A stretch of 49,418 nucleotides of DNA from RGIG3701 sp964438515. GTDB taxonomy: Bacteria; Planctomycetota; Planctomycetia; Pirellulales; Thermoguttaceae. The stretch is taken from assembly GCA_964438515.1 (NCBI GenBank), contig CAYTLK010000023.1, positions 1 to 49,418 of the forward strand, given 5' to 3'. Shown here in pieces: positions 8,217-16,010 of the stretch (the stretch's first letter is position 1; every line of letters begins with the position of its first letter). Below the pieces are notes generated by a model that saw nothing but the letters and a program-made list of their open reading frames with translations, searched no databases and was not told where the DNA came from. The translations under genes and the position numbers were made by a program.

Positions 8217-11210
8217 TTATTCCAGTTCCGGCTGCACCGCCTTTCCTTCGCGCTGAAGCTCGCAGTAATCGTACGACCCGTAAAAATCGCAGTTATTATC
8301 CATCCAAAGCGTGAAACGATACAGCTCTTCCGGCGTCAGTTTCAGTCCGTGATGGTCGGATGTAATAATTTTGTACAACTCGCTGGCGTTCGAACCGAAC
8401 TTTCCAGGGAAAGTCTGCGCGTCGGTCCAAAGGTAGTGATTGTAGAAGAAACAGAACGGTTTCAGATTTTTGTACGACGTAAAAAAGTGCTCGTTTTCGG
8501 GTCCGCGACTCAAATCCACTGCTTTCGGATCGTCGGATTTTGCGTGACATTCCGCACATTTTGCGTCGATGACCGGCTGAACGAGCGTCACGAAGTTGAA
8601 CGGATTCGAACCTTCCGGGTCCGGCGCAATGACGCTCGGCGCACGGCGCATCGCGCTGGGAATGCGGGGCCGTGCCGTCGTTGCGGTGTGGCGGTCTTCG
8701 TGACAGCCCTGGCAGACGAGTTCCTCCCCCTCGTGCACGTACGTGTCGGAACGCATCGTTTGAACCGCGACGCCTTGCGCGTCGAGAGCCTGAAAATAGA
8801 TCGGAATATTTACAGGAACCGTAAAATAAGCACTTCCATCCTCTTCGACCGGAACCGTCCCGAGAATTCTCCGCGCGTTTTTCTGGTCGCCGTACCCGAT
8901 TCGAGGCGTGTCGGCAAACGGATTCGGCTTCGGAAGCACTTGAACGATACGAAGACGTTCGATTTTTGTACCTTCCGGGAACGGAAGTTTTGTGTCGTAA
9001 ACGCTTACAAGGCCGATGTTTGCCGTTTTCGGAAGCTGCGACTCGTCGAGAGGCTGAAACGTTTCTCCGTCTGCCAGCGGCAGACCGCGCAGCGTTCGGT
9101 GAGGAACAATCGGTTCCCGTTCACGGACCTTCAGCGGAAACGCATCTCGACACGCAATTTCAGGATCGCGATACAATAACGTACGGTTTCCAAACGCGTC
9201 GAGCAGATAAATTCCGAAGTTGTTTTCGAGGTACGCGTTCCAGACGGCGAAGGGGTCGTACACGCAAATGTAAAACTCTTCCGAAAGCGGGTGTGCGGTT
9301 GCGTAGCGGCACGGCTGGCCGCCGCCGTACGACATTTCCGTCTCGGGAAACAGCTGGTCGGGCGTAATTCGACGGATGGGACTCATGTAATTATCGTCGG
9401 GTTTCTGCGGGTCGATGAGGATGAGCGACCCGTACGTCTGACCGTGATGGGCGCAAGCCGTTGCGGTGAATTTCGGCGAGTTGGGAACGGGCTGAATGTC
9501 CCCTTCGAACAGCGGGACGGGTGCTTTTTCCTCATGATAGTTTCCGTGAAGCGCCCTTGGGTCGCGGCCGTCAGGAGTCGTAATCCACGGATGATGCGCG
9601 TTGTTTGCGCCTCGGTCCACATAATCCCAGCGCGTGTAAACGACCATTCCATTATGATCGACGACTGGCGCCCATTCGTTCGTTTCATGGAACGAAAGCG
9701 TCGTAATGTCGCTTCCGTCGGGATTCATCGAATGCAGTGTGTACGTCGGAACGGGCCGGCCGTGACAGCGGCCGAACCCGCCGCGCCGCTCGGAGATGAA
9801 GACGATGCGTCCGTTCGGTAAAAAACAGGGGTCAAACTCGTTGAACGCGCCGTCCGTCAGCTGCGTAATATGGGACGCTTTCCCGGTTTCAGCGTCGAAA
9901 TCCGCTTTGAAGATGTGAACGCAGTTTTCTGCCGTCCATTTATAATTGTGTCTCTCGCTCGACGTGTCGGCCGCCGCAAAAAGAATCTGCTTTCCGTCGT
10001 ACGCGAGTTCCGGCGAGAGGAATCCCCACGTTGAATCGAGCATTTTTCCGTCGTTTCGCCCTCCCTGAATCGGTTCGTCCAGTACGGAAACCACTTCCGG
10101 ATGGTCGGTAAACGCATTTTTCAGAACGAACAATCCGCCGCCGGGAAGCTGATGAAAACCGAAATACTGGTCGCACATGTGGGAGCCGAAAATTTCAGTG
10201 CGCGTGCCGTCGAGGTAGTGACGCTTGAGGAAAATGAGGTCCGAAAAGTCGAGCAGGGGATTCTGAAACATAATTACGCGCCGCAAAGCCGTCACCTGCG
10301 CAAAAACGGCCTTACGTTCTGTACGATTTTCAATCGGGATTTGTTTCGCCTGCGTGCTGAGAGCGTCGAGCTGTTTTGCTTCCTCGGTGAGTTTCGGTCC
10401 TCCGTCCATTGCGCGGAGTGCGTCGATGAGCGGGAAAAGACGCCGAACCGCCGCGTCGAGCGGGTCGCGGTCCGTCGGAAGAATCGTCGCGGCGGGATGG
10501 AGCGCCTGAGATTTTACTTCATCGGACATTCCGGCCCGCAAAAGTTCCTGCGTTGCGTACCACTCGCACGCATTTTCGTCGGTTCGAACGATTTCCGTTC
10601 CGTCTTCGTCGAAAATCCGTTTGTGTGAACGTGTAATTGCAGGTTTTTTCGAGCGTTCGGACGCACTTTCTGCTGCGCCTCCTGAATCGCTTTCTGACTC
10701 CTTAACGGTTCCGTCCGGCCAAACGATCCGCGCATCGGCCAAATTTGCGTGATCGCCGTAATAAACGTCCCCTTTATCAACGACAATTTTCAAAACTTGC
10801 ACGCCTTCCAAGGAAATTTCGACCTCTTCAGCGGGCGTTCCTTTTTTCATTTCGCCGCTTTTCCACACGAGTTTTTCATCTGTAAAAACTTGAAACTCCA
10901 GCGGTCCCTGCGACCCGTCTTCGTCGCTGACGCCCAGCGTAGCGTAAAACGTTCCCGCCTTTGCGGGATTCGAAATTTCAATCTCTGCGGGCGCATGGGT
11001 TCCGACGCCGCGATCGTACGTTTTTCCTGCGATAGTAAGCGCGCCGCCGCCCACGGAAAGGTTCTTCTGAGGAATCTGCCAGCCGCAGCGGGTGAGTGAG
11101 GTCTGCATTTCATCGAGCCAGAACGTCTCGCCAGACGTGTTTTGAACGAGAGCGAAAAGGACGAAAAGAGCGAAAAAAAGGCAAAAAAATGACGGAGGGA
11201 TGGATTTCAT
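8217..11210 (-). CDS. HzsA-like exported protein: NPCBM domain plus two haem-c motifs
   Basis: 997 residues with a Sec signal peptide (residues 1-27). Residues about 28-170 form an NPCBM (putative carbohydrate-binding) domain: GGGALTIAGKTYDRGVGTHA and DKGDVYYGDHANLADARI are diagnostic. The middle (about 330-780) has beta-propeller-like repeats (LAYDGKQILFAAAD, DPCFLPNGRIVFISERRGG, DHNGMVVYTRWD) as in the hydrazine synthase alpha-subunit family. Two CxxCH motifs, C833-QG-CH and C885-AE-CH, predict covalent haem c. Strong GGAG ribosome site. Planctomycetes outside the anammox group carry many such proteins; hydrazine synthesis is not implied. A periplasmic redox or sugar-related role is inferred from the domains only. 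Confidence 0.85.
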   Translation of the reverse strand: MKSIPPSFFCLFFALFVLFALVQNTSGETFWLDEMQTSLTRCGWQIPQKNLSVGGGALTIAGKTYDRGVGTHAPAEIEISNPAKAGTFYATLGVSDEDGSQGPLEFQVFTDEKLVWKSGEMKKGTPAEEVEISLEGVQVLKIVVDKGDVYYGDHANLADARIVWPDGTVKESESDSGGAAESASERSKKPAITRSHKRIFDEDGTEIVRTDENACEWYATQELLRAGMSDEVKSQALHPAATILPTDRDPLDAAVRRLFPLIDALRAMDGGPKLTEEAKQLDALSTQAKQIPIENRTERKAVFAQVTALRRVIMFQNPLLDFSDLIFLKRHYLDGTRTEIFGSHMCDQYFGFHQLPGGGLFVLKNAFTDHPEVVSVLDEPIQGGRNDGKMLDSTWGFLSPELAYDGKQILFAAADTSSERHNYKWTAENCVHIFKADFDAETGKASHITQLTDGAFNEFDPCFLPNGRIVFISERRGGFGRCHGRPVPTYTLHSMNPDGSDITTLSFHETNEWAPVVDHNGMVVYTRWDYVDRGANNAHHPWITTPDGRDPRALHGNYHEEKAPVPLFEGDIQPVPNSPKFTATACAHHGQTYGSLILIDPQKPDDNYMSPIRRITPDQLFPETEMSYGGGQPCRYATAHPLSEEFYICVYDPFAVWNAYLENNFGIYLLDAFGNRTLLYRDPEIACRDAFPLKVREREPIVPHRTLRGLPLADGETFQPLDESQLPKTANIGLVSVYDTKLPFPEGTKIERLRIVQVLPKPNPFADTPRIGYGDQKNARRILGTVPVEEDGSAYFTVPVNIPIYFQALDAQGVAVQTMRSDTYVHEGEELVCQGCHEDRHTATTARPRIPSAMRRAPSVIAPDPEGSNPFNFVTLVQPVIDAKCAECHAKSDDPKAVDLSRGPENEHFFTSYKNLKPFCFFYNHYLWTDAQTFPGKFGSNASELYKIITSDHHGLKLTPEELYRFTLWMDNNCDFYGSYDYCELQREGKAVQPELE

Positions 11211-11244
11211 AAAAACTCCAGTCGGGCGGGAAAATTTGTGAGGG

Positions 11245-11434
11245 AGGTCCTAAAAACACAATATTAGAAAGTTTTTGAAAAAGGGGGCTGGGGAAAAAAC
11301 AACATTCAAAATGTTTTTTCCCCACGACCGTTACGACAGTACGGGAGCGTTTTGTTTCCTCCCGCTAGGGTGGAAACACCGCCACGGTGCAAAAAAACCT
11401 TGAAACACAACGTTCATTGTACGATTTTTGTACA
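11245..11434 (+). repeat. Element D, copy 2 (D2)
   Basis: It matches D3 and D4, which lie on the other strand. It begins GGTCCTAAAAAC (hairpin H1 arm, closing with GTTTTTGA), lacks the CCCGGT/ACCGGG hairpin H2 (replaced by AAAAGGGGGC), then has H3 (11290-11323, GGGGAAAAAAC...TTTTTTCCCC), the conserved ACGACCGTTACGACAGTACG and H4 (11354-11377: GTTTCC/GGAAAC, T-T mismatch, CCC/GGG, loop GCTA). CACCGCCACGGTG follows (H5), then an A run and the tail shared with position 1. Confidence 0.85.
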
Positions 11435-11644
11435 GTGATTTTTTTGTAAAAATTTCAAATCCGAGGTTTTTCAAACTTCTTATTAGTATAATGTCGCGGG
11501 GGGATTTTTTCAAGGGGATGCGACAGATTTTTAAGAATATTGCTGTAAATTCATTCAGAAAAGACGTTTTTGTTCGAGAAAAAAGGGGGTTTGAGAAAAA
11601 AAGAAAAAATCTTTAAAATTTTTCACTTTTTTGGGATTTTTTGC

Positions 11645-11673
11645 TTGACAAACGGGGGCGAGTGAGGTATATT
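11645..11673 (+). promoter_or_regulatory. sigma-70-type promoter for the 85-residue protein gene
   Basis: TTGACA (11645-11650), 17-bp spacer, TATATT (11668-11673): a near-consensus housekeeping promoter, the best in the window. Transcription would begin near 11680, leaving a leader of about 160 nt before the ATG at 11839. Confidence 0.8.
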
Positions 11674-11750
11674 GAGTTTGTTGAGAAAAGAACCAAATGT
11701 TTATCGTTCCTTTTTGACCATGTGAAATTGTGCCGCAGAAAGAAAGGTTG

Positions 11751-11788
11751 AAGGCGCGGCGCAAGGGCCTTGTTGTTTTTTTGTTCCA
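11751..11788 (+). promoter_or_regulatory. possible leader attenuator hairpin
   Basis: In the leader, AAGGC and GCCTT (11751-11771) can close a GC-rich loop, followed by GTTGTTTTTTTG, as in an intrinsic terminator. It lies between the promoter at 11645 and the coding start at 11839. A short frame, MFIVPF-stop, begins at 11697 with only a weak ribosome site. Attenuation is inference; the stem is only 5 bp. Confidence 0.35.
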
Positions 11789-11838
11789 AATATCCTTTGT
11801 AACTTATGCATCGCGAGATGCGCATCAAGGAGAATTCA

Positions 11839-12096
11839 ATGTTTCACGCACAGTACGAAGTTCGTTATATCCGCTCCCCCAGAACCGCACAGGAGATGCG
11901 CGCCAACGCCGTTGAGACGGCCTTGAGCCGCGAATACGCCGTCGAATTCCGACGCCGCTCGCTTCCTGGCACGTATGAAGATTTCACGCTTTCACGAAAT
12001 GGCTATCGTTCCTGGAAAGAGGCCAAACGTGAGATCAGCGAAAGCGGGGCAGTTGCTGGAAAACGCATTAAAAGACGCAAGTCTTGGATGAAATGA
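11839..12096 (+). CDS. 85-residue basic protein of unknown function
   Basis: The start is ATG 11839, eight bases after a strong AAGGAGA site; a longer frame opening at 11806 is possible but has no ribosome site. The protein is strongly basic, ending in RIKRRKSWMK, with no signal peptide or membrane segment; TYEDFTLSRNGYRSWKEA is the most distinctive stretch. It has its own near-consensus promoter, a long leader and its own terminator, so it is a highly expressed single-gene unit just before rplU. Basic composition and expression signals suggest nucleic-acid or ribosome association, but I recognise no family. Confidence 0.75.
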   Translation: MFHAQYEVRYIRSPRTAQEMRANAVETALSREYAVEFRRRSLPGTYEDFTLSRNGYRSWKEAKREISESGAVAGKRIKRRKSWMK

Positions 12097-12235
12097 TTCG
12101 TACCGGAGTGGCATTTCTGAAATTATTATCATTAAAAATTGAAAGAAATCAACCCGTCGCAAGGTTCTAATCGGTTGTGATTGTGCTGTTTCGGGTTCAA
12201 AACTTCGGTTTTTTTATAAGAATTGTTTTCTTTTC

Positions 12236-12273
12236 GAAGCCGTCAGACTCTCATTTGACGGCTTCCTTTTTTT
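12236..12273 (+). terminator. intrinsic terminator after the 85-residue protein gene
   Basis: GAAGCCGTCA (12236-12245) pairs perfectly with TGACGGCTTC (12256-12265) across a 10-nt loop and is followed by CTTTTTTT. Confidence 0.9.
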
Positions 12274-12286
12274 CTTGCGCCCCCCC

Positions 12287-12314
12287 TTGCGAAATGATAA
12301 AATTCTTTTATAAT
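12287..12314 (+). promoter_or_regulatory. rplU promoter
   Basis: TTGCGA (12287-12292), 16-bp spacer, TATAAT (12309-12314), just past the preceding terminator and about 70 bp before the rplU start. Confidence 0.65.
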
Positions 12315-12385
12315 GATTGTTCATTTACTCATAGGTATTAAAATTTCATATTTAGTGATAACCATATTTTTTACAGAGGAAAATA

Positions 12386-12709
12386 ATGTACGCGATTATT
12401 CGAGATGGCGGTCGTCAGTTCAAAGTCGAAGTAGGAACAGAAATCCAGATCGACTATCGTGAAGGCCTGAATAAAGACGACGAAATCGTTTTTGATGATG
12501 TGCTGGCTTGCCGCACGGACGAAAATACCCTTCTGATCGGTCAGCCCACGCTGAACGTGAAAGTGACGGCAAAGGTTTACGAAGCTCTGACGAAAGGTCC
12601 GAAACTCGTTATTCAGCACTTCACGCGCCGCGCGACCTATCGTAAACGCACGGGGCACCGTCAGAAATACGTCACGGTGAAAGTCTCTGCAATTGACGTT
12701 GCAAAATGA
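12386..12709 (+). CDS. rplU: 50S ribosomal protein L21 (bL21)
   Basis: 107 residues, full family length. MYAIIRDGGRQFKV at the N-terminus and the C-terminal HFTRRATYRKRTGHRQKYVTV are the L21 signature and rRNA-contact region. It binds 23S rRNA in the large subunit. The ribosome site AGAGGAAAAT precedes ATG 12386. In most bacteria rplU is followed by rpmA (L27); here a terminator (12858) and repeat B1 follow, and rpmA is not in the window. It is therefore a monocistronic unit with its own promoter and terminator. Confidence 0.97.
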   Translation: MYAIIRDGGRQFKVEVGTEIQIDYREGLNKDDEIVFDDVLACRTDENTLLIGQPTLNVKVTAKVYEALTKGPKLVIQHFTRRATYRKRTGHRQKYVTVKVSAIDVAK

Positions 12710-12732
12710 TTTTCCTGAAATCGTATTTCTCG

Positions 12733-12842
12733 TATACTCGTTCCACTTGAAAATTTCGCATTTTGGGCGGTTATGGCGGCAGTCGTTTCTCGATAGAGTA
12801 ACGACGGAGAAGCGAAAATTCAAAATGTGCCGGGTATAAAAT
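12733..12842 (+). repeat. Element B, copy 1 (B1)
   Basis: About 110 bp, matching the reverse complement of 14190-14302 with few differences. Outer arms TTGAAAATTTCGC and GCGAAAATTCAA can pair. The centre holds a hairpin at 12782-12805: GTCGTT/AACGAC, T-T mismatch, CTC/GAG, loop GATA. It ends ATTCAAAATGTGCCGGGTAT. It lies between the rplU stop and its terminator, so it would be transcribed with rplU. Confidence 0.85.
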
Positions 12843-12857
12843 ACTGAAAAGAAGCAA

Positions 12858-12895
12858 AACAGGGAGTTTTCGGACTCTCTGTTCTTGTTTTTTTT
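12858..12895 (+). terminator. rplU terminator
   Basis: AACAGGGAGT (12858-12867) pairs with ACTCTCTGTT (12874-12883), 10 bp with one G-T pair, loop TTTCGG, followed by CTTGTTTTTTTT. Confidence 0.85.
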
Positions 12896-13057
12896 CTTAT
12901 TTCTTGTTCTTCTCCCTGATTTTTCTGAATTTACGACTTATTCCCGGTTTTTTCCCGCAGGAGGTCTGTACAAAACCGTTCCTTTATGTTACACTAAATT
13001 CTGGCAGTTCGTGCCGATTTTTCACGTTTTTCTCATTTTTATGGGTGTTTTATCCTT

Positions 13058-14035
13058 ATGACTTCACTCAAACGCATACTTGTAACGGGCGGCGCTGGTT
13101 TTCTCGGCTCGCATCTTTGTGAACGTCTCCTTGAACAGGGGCACGACGTCATCTGTCTCGATAATTTTTTCACGAGTCAGAAGTCCAACGTCCTTCATTT
13201 GATTTCCAATCCAAATTTCGAACTGATTCGTCACGACGTGACGGAGCCGATTTATCTCGAAGTGGATGAAATCTACAATCTCGCGTGTCCTGCCGCGCCG
13301 GGACACTATCAGTTTAATCCGATTAAAACGATGAAAACGTCTGTTTTAGGCGCTATTCATATGCTCGGAATGGCAAAACGGTGCCGCGCGAGAATCCTGC
13401 AGGCGTCCACCAGCGAGATTTATGGCGATCCGGAGATTCATCCGCAGCCCGAGACGTATCGCGGATGCGTGAACACCCTCGGAATTCGCGCTTGTTACGA
13501 TGAAGGAAAACGGGCGGCAGAGACCTTATTTATGGATTATTATCGTCACAATGGGATTGATATTCGTTTGATTCGCATTTTCAACACGTACGGTCCGCGC
13601 ATGCATCCGTATGACGGCCGCGTCATTTCGAATTTCATTCGTCAGGCGCTTTTGGGCGAGGATTTGACCATTTTTGGCGACGGTTCGCAGACGCGTTCGT
13701 TCTGTTATCGGGACGATCTCATTGAGGGGATGATTCGGATGATGAATCAGGAGGAACCGGGATTTGTGGGGCCGGTAAACCTTGGAAATCCGCATGAGTT
13801 CACGATTAAGCAGCTGGCGGAGTTGGTGTTAGAGATGATTGATACAAAGTCGCAGATTGTGTATCGACCGCTTCCGATGGACGATCCGACGCAGCGGCGG
13901 CCGGACATAACGCTTGCGAAGACGCATCTCGACTGGGAGCCGACGGTGCAGCTGCGCGAGGGGCTGCGCAAGACGATCGACTGGTTCAAAAGCATACGGA
14001 TGAGTGATTATCGTCCGCCGACGCCGAAATATTGA
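13058..14035 (+). CDS. UDP-glucuronate decarboxylase (UDP-xylose synthase)
   Basis: 325 residues, an extended short-chain dehydrogenase. The NAD-binding motif VTGGAGFLGSH is at about residues 9-19. Active-site residues are the serine region ASTSEIYGDPEIHPQPE, and Y147-x3-K151 in ACYDEGKRAAETL. DGRVISNFI, GDGSQTRSFCY and the PTQRRPD tail are typical of UXS enzymes, which oxidise and decarboxylate UDP-glucuronate to UDP-xylose for surface polysaccharides. The subfamily call is good because ACYDEGKR and the DPEIHPQPE stretch separate UXS from UDP-glucose epimerases. The start is ATG 13058 with only a weak ribosome site. The gene is framed by inverted copies of element B. Confidence 0.92.
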   Translation: MTSLKRILVTGGAGFLGSHLCERLLEQGHDVICLDNFFTSQKSNVLHLISNPNFELIRHDVTEPIYLEVDEIYNLACPAAPGHYQFNPIKTMKTSVLGAIHMLGMAKRCRARILQASTSEIYGDPEIHPQPETYRGCVNTLGIRACYDEGKRAAETLFMDYYRHNGIDIRLIRIFNTYGPRMHPYDGRVISNFIRQALLGEDLTIFGDGSQTRSFCYRDDLIEGMIRMMNQEEPGFVGPVNLGNPHEFTIKQLAELVLEMIDTKSQIVYRPLPMDDPTQRRPDITLAKTHLDWEPTVQLREGLRKTIDWFKSIRMSDYRPPTPKY

Positions 14036-14041
14036 AATATT

Positions 14042-14129
14042 CCCTGGGAGCGCAGGCTTCCAGCCTGCAAACCAGATGAATAACGTCCCATTGAGGAATT
14101 ATGCGGGCAGGATGCCCGCGCTCCCAGGG
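14042..14129. repeat. Element C, REP/BIME-like composite palindrome (C1)
   Basis: Terminal arms CCCTGGGAGCGC (14042-14053) and GCGCTCCCAGGG (14118-14129) are exact inverted repeats. Inside are two smaller hairpins (AGGCTTCCAGCCT and GCGGGC-AGGAT-GCCCGC) around ATTCCTCAA-like sequence read on the minus strand. The internal sequence is homologous to 41845-41924 in the other orientation. Confidence 0.85.
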
Positions 14130-14189
14130 AGTGAAATCTTAAAGAAATACAGAGATTCTCTTTTTCTCTTGCAGTAAAATGAAGTTGGA

Positions 14190-14302
14190 GAATTTTATAC
14201 CCGACACATTTTAAATTTTCGCTCCTTCGTCGTTACTCTATCGAGAAACGACTGCCGCAGCAGCCGCTCAATGCGAAATTTTCAAATGGAACGAGTCTAT
14301 CG
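14190..14302 (-). repeat. Element B, copy 2 (B2), inverted relative to B1
   Basis: The reverse complement of B1, keeping the central GTCGTT/AACGAC hairpin and the TTGAAAATTTCGC arm; the few differences lie mostly outside the stems (for example GGCTGCTGCGGC where B1 has GGTTATGGCGGC). With B1 it encloses the UDP-glucuronate decarboxylase gene and C1. Confidence 0.85.
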
Positions 14303-14317
14303 AAAATTCCCTCTCGT

Positions 14318-14430
14318 TTCTTATGCTGGTTTCACAATGAAATTTAGTTTTCACAAAGACTGTATGAGCCGTGGTGCGCAGCTCCAACGGCGGACGGAAA
14401 ACTAAAATTCAAAATAGTGTTAGTATAAAT
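14318..14430 (+). repeat. Element A, copy 2 (A2)
   Basis: The second copy of the element at 1518-1632. Arms GAAATTTAGTTTTC and GAAAACTAAAATTC pair almost perfectly; the inner GCCGT/ACGGC stem is kept. Its end TTCAAAATAGTGTTAG leads into TATAAA, 44 bp before the enolase start. Confidence 0.8.
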
Positions 14431-14473
14431 GTTCAAAACGAGTTGCGTTTAATTGTGATTGAAAGGATTCAAT

Positions 14474-15760
14474 ATGAGTATATGTACGACAATCGAAGAA
14501 ATACGGGCACGTCAAATTCTCGACAGCCGAGGGACGCCAACCGTCGAAGTCGAAGTCCGTCTGGACGATGGAACCGCCGGAATCGCCTCGGTTCCCAGCG
14601 GTTTAAGCCGCGGCGGAGCGGAAGCGTATGAACTGCGTGACGGAATTCGGGAATTTTACGCCGGAAAAAGTGTCTGGCAGGCGGTTCATAATGTCAACAA
14701 AATCATTTCAAAACGTCTGCACGGACTGGACGCACGCGAGCAGCGGCGCATCGACGACACGATGCTTGAACTCGATGGAACTCCCGACAAACACCATCTT
14801 GGAGCCAACGCGATGCTTGGAGTTTCGCTGGCCTGTGCGCGTGCCGCCGCCTTGGCACTGCGAATATCGTTGTATCGCTATTTGGGAGGGATCTTTGCCG
14901 CTCCTCTCCCCGTCCCGATGGTAAACGTTTTGAACGGCGGGGTGCACGCCGACAATCCGCTGGCGATTCAGGAATTTATGATTGTTCCGGACAAATTCCG
15001 CAGTTTCAGCGACTCCATTCGGGCTGTGTGCGAGACGTTTTATGCGTTGAAAGACATTTTGAAAGAAAAAAATCTTTCGACGAACGTGGGGGATGAAGGC
15101 GGTTTTGCGCCCCAAATTTCCAGTCTGGAAGAAGCGTTTGACCTTCTGATGCTCGCGATTCGTCGTGCGGGTTACACGCCCGGCGAGCAGATGAACATCG
15201 CGATTGATGCGGCCGCAAGCACGTTCTATAAAAATAATGAATACATCCTCAACGGCGTGAAGCACACCTCCAAAGAACTTTCATTATTGTACGAAACTCT
15301 TTGTAATTCATACCCAATATGTTCCATCGAGGATGGTCTGGCGCAAGACGACTGGAACGGCTGGTTTTTCCTTACGGAACTGCTTGGAGACCGCATTCAG
15401 CTTGTGGGAGACGACCTCTTTTGTTCGAATGCCGGCCTTCTGGAAAAAGGGGTTCGAAAACACGCCGCCAACGCGATACTCATCAAGCCGAACCAGGTTG
15501 GAACGCTTTCCGAAACGTTCGAAACGCTGCGTCAGGCAAAGCGAAATGGTTTCAGGACGATAATCAGTCACCGCAGCGGCGAGACGACGGATGCGTTTAT
15601 TGCGGACCTGGCGGTTGCGGTTCAGGCGGATTACATCAAGTCGGGAAGCGTTTCGCGCACGGAACGAACGTCGAAATACAATCAGCTTCTTCGAATAGAA
15701 CAGGAAATTGCGAGATTTTCTTATACGCGGGAGGAAGAAAAGATATTGGAAACTGTCTGA
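14474..15760 (+). CDS. eno: enolase, with an altered catalytic loop
   Basis: 428 residues, full enolase length. The start is ATG 14474 with GGA seven bases upstream; an in-frame TTG at 14459 lies before it. It interconverts 2-phosphoglycerate and phosphoenolpyruvate. Conserved active-site segments are all present: NGGVHADN, IQEFM, VGDEGGFAP, IEDGL, GDDLF, LIKPNQ, ISHRSGET and IKSGS, carrying the Mg ligands and the two catalytic lysines. Odd point: the mobile loop that normally reads SGASTG-x-x-E is SGLSRGGAE (S42-E50), so the Mg-binding Ser45 is kept but flanking Ala, Thr and His-type positions are changed. It provides PEP, the phosphodonor of the PTS operon at 33.7-36.4 kb. It stands alone downstream of element A2. 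Confidence 0.93.
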   Translation: MSICTTIEEIRARQILDSRGTPTVEVEVRLDDGTAGIASVPSGLSRGGAEAYELRDGIREFYAGKSVWQAVHNVNKIISKRLHGLDAREQRRIDDTMLELDGTPDKHHLGANAMLGVSLACARAAALALRISLYRYLGGIFAAPLPVPMVNVLNGGVHADNPLAIQEFMIVPDKFRSFSDSIRAVCETFYALKDILKEKNLSTNVGDEGGFAPQISSLEEAFDLLMLAIRRAGYTPGEQMNIAIDAAASTFYKNNEYILNGVKHTSKELSLLYETLCNSYPICSIEDGLAQDDWNGWFFLTELLGDRIQLVGDDLFCSNAGLLEKGVRKHAANAILIKPNQVGTLSETFETLRQAKRNGFRTIISHRSGETTDAFIADLAVAVQADYIKSGSVSRTERTSKYNQLLRIEQEIARFSYTREEEKILETV

Positions 15761-15857
15761 ATTCGTTGGAAAGAGATATTTTGCGGGAAATGTACCTGAA
15801 AAAACGAAAAAAACGATTTTTTTAGGGAAATTTTTCCTTTAATGAATGCAGGGGGTA

Positions 15858-15886
15858 TTCCACATTTCGCCAAGATGGATTATAAT
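15858..15886 (+). promoter_or_regulatory. candidate clpC promoter
   Basis: TATAAT (15881-15886) with TTCCAC 17 bp upstream as a poor -35. It leaves a leader of about 120 nt. I see no CIRCE or CtsR-type operator around it. Confidence 0.5.
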
Positions 15887-16010
15887 AGAGGGAATGGAAC
15901 GGCGGGACAGTTTTCCTCTGGGTTGTCATTTCACTCTTTTATCTTATTCAGCCGAGTGGAATCCAACTTGGATGAAACCTGCCCCGCACTCATATCAGGA
16001 GACCATAAAT

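Larger units (their letters stand above)
11211..11838. other. intergenic region between divergent genes
   Basis: This 628-bp gap holds element D2 (11245-11434), a second TATAAT-like box at about 11490-11500 in an AT-rich stretch, a consensus promoter at 11645-11673 and a 160-nt leader for the 85-residue protein. Apparent reading frames in the D2 part are products of the repeat. I see no RNA gene I can name. Confidence 0.6.

Noticed and set aside
8217..11210. Hydrazine synthase (anammox) activity
   Set aside because: Only the alpha-type fold and haem motifs are present; no beta or gamma subunit is adjacent and many non-anammox Planctomycetes carry such proteins.
11110..11325. Minus-strand frame beginning MGKKHFECCFF, with a like frame at 31227 on the plus strand
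   Set aside because: The shared N-terminus is the translation of hairpin H3 of element D, not a conserved protein.
15846..16010. N-terminal extension of ClpC to 938 residues
   Set aside because: It has no similarity to ClpC, and the ATG at 16011 has a good ribosome site and the canonical MYERFTDRA start.
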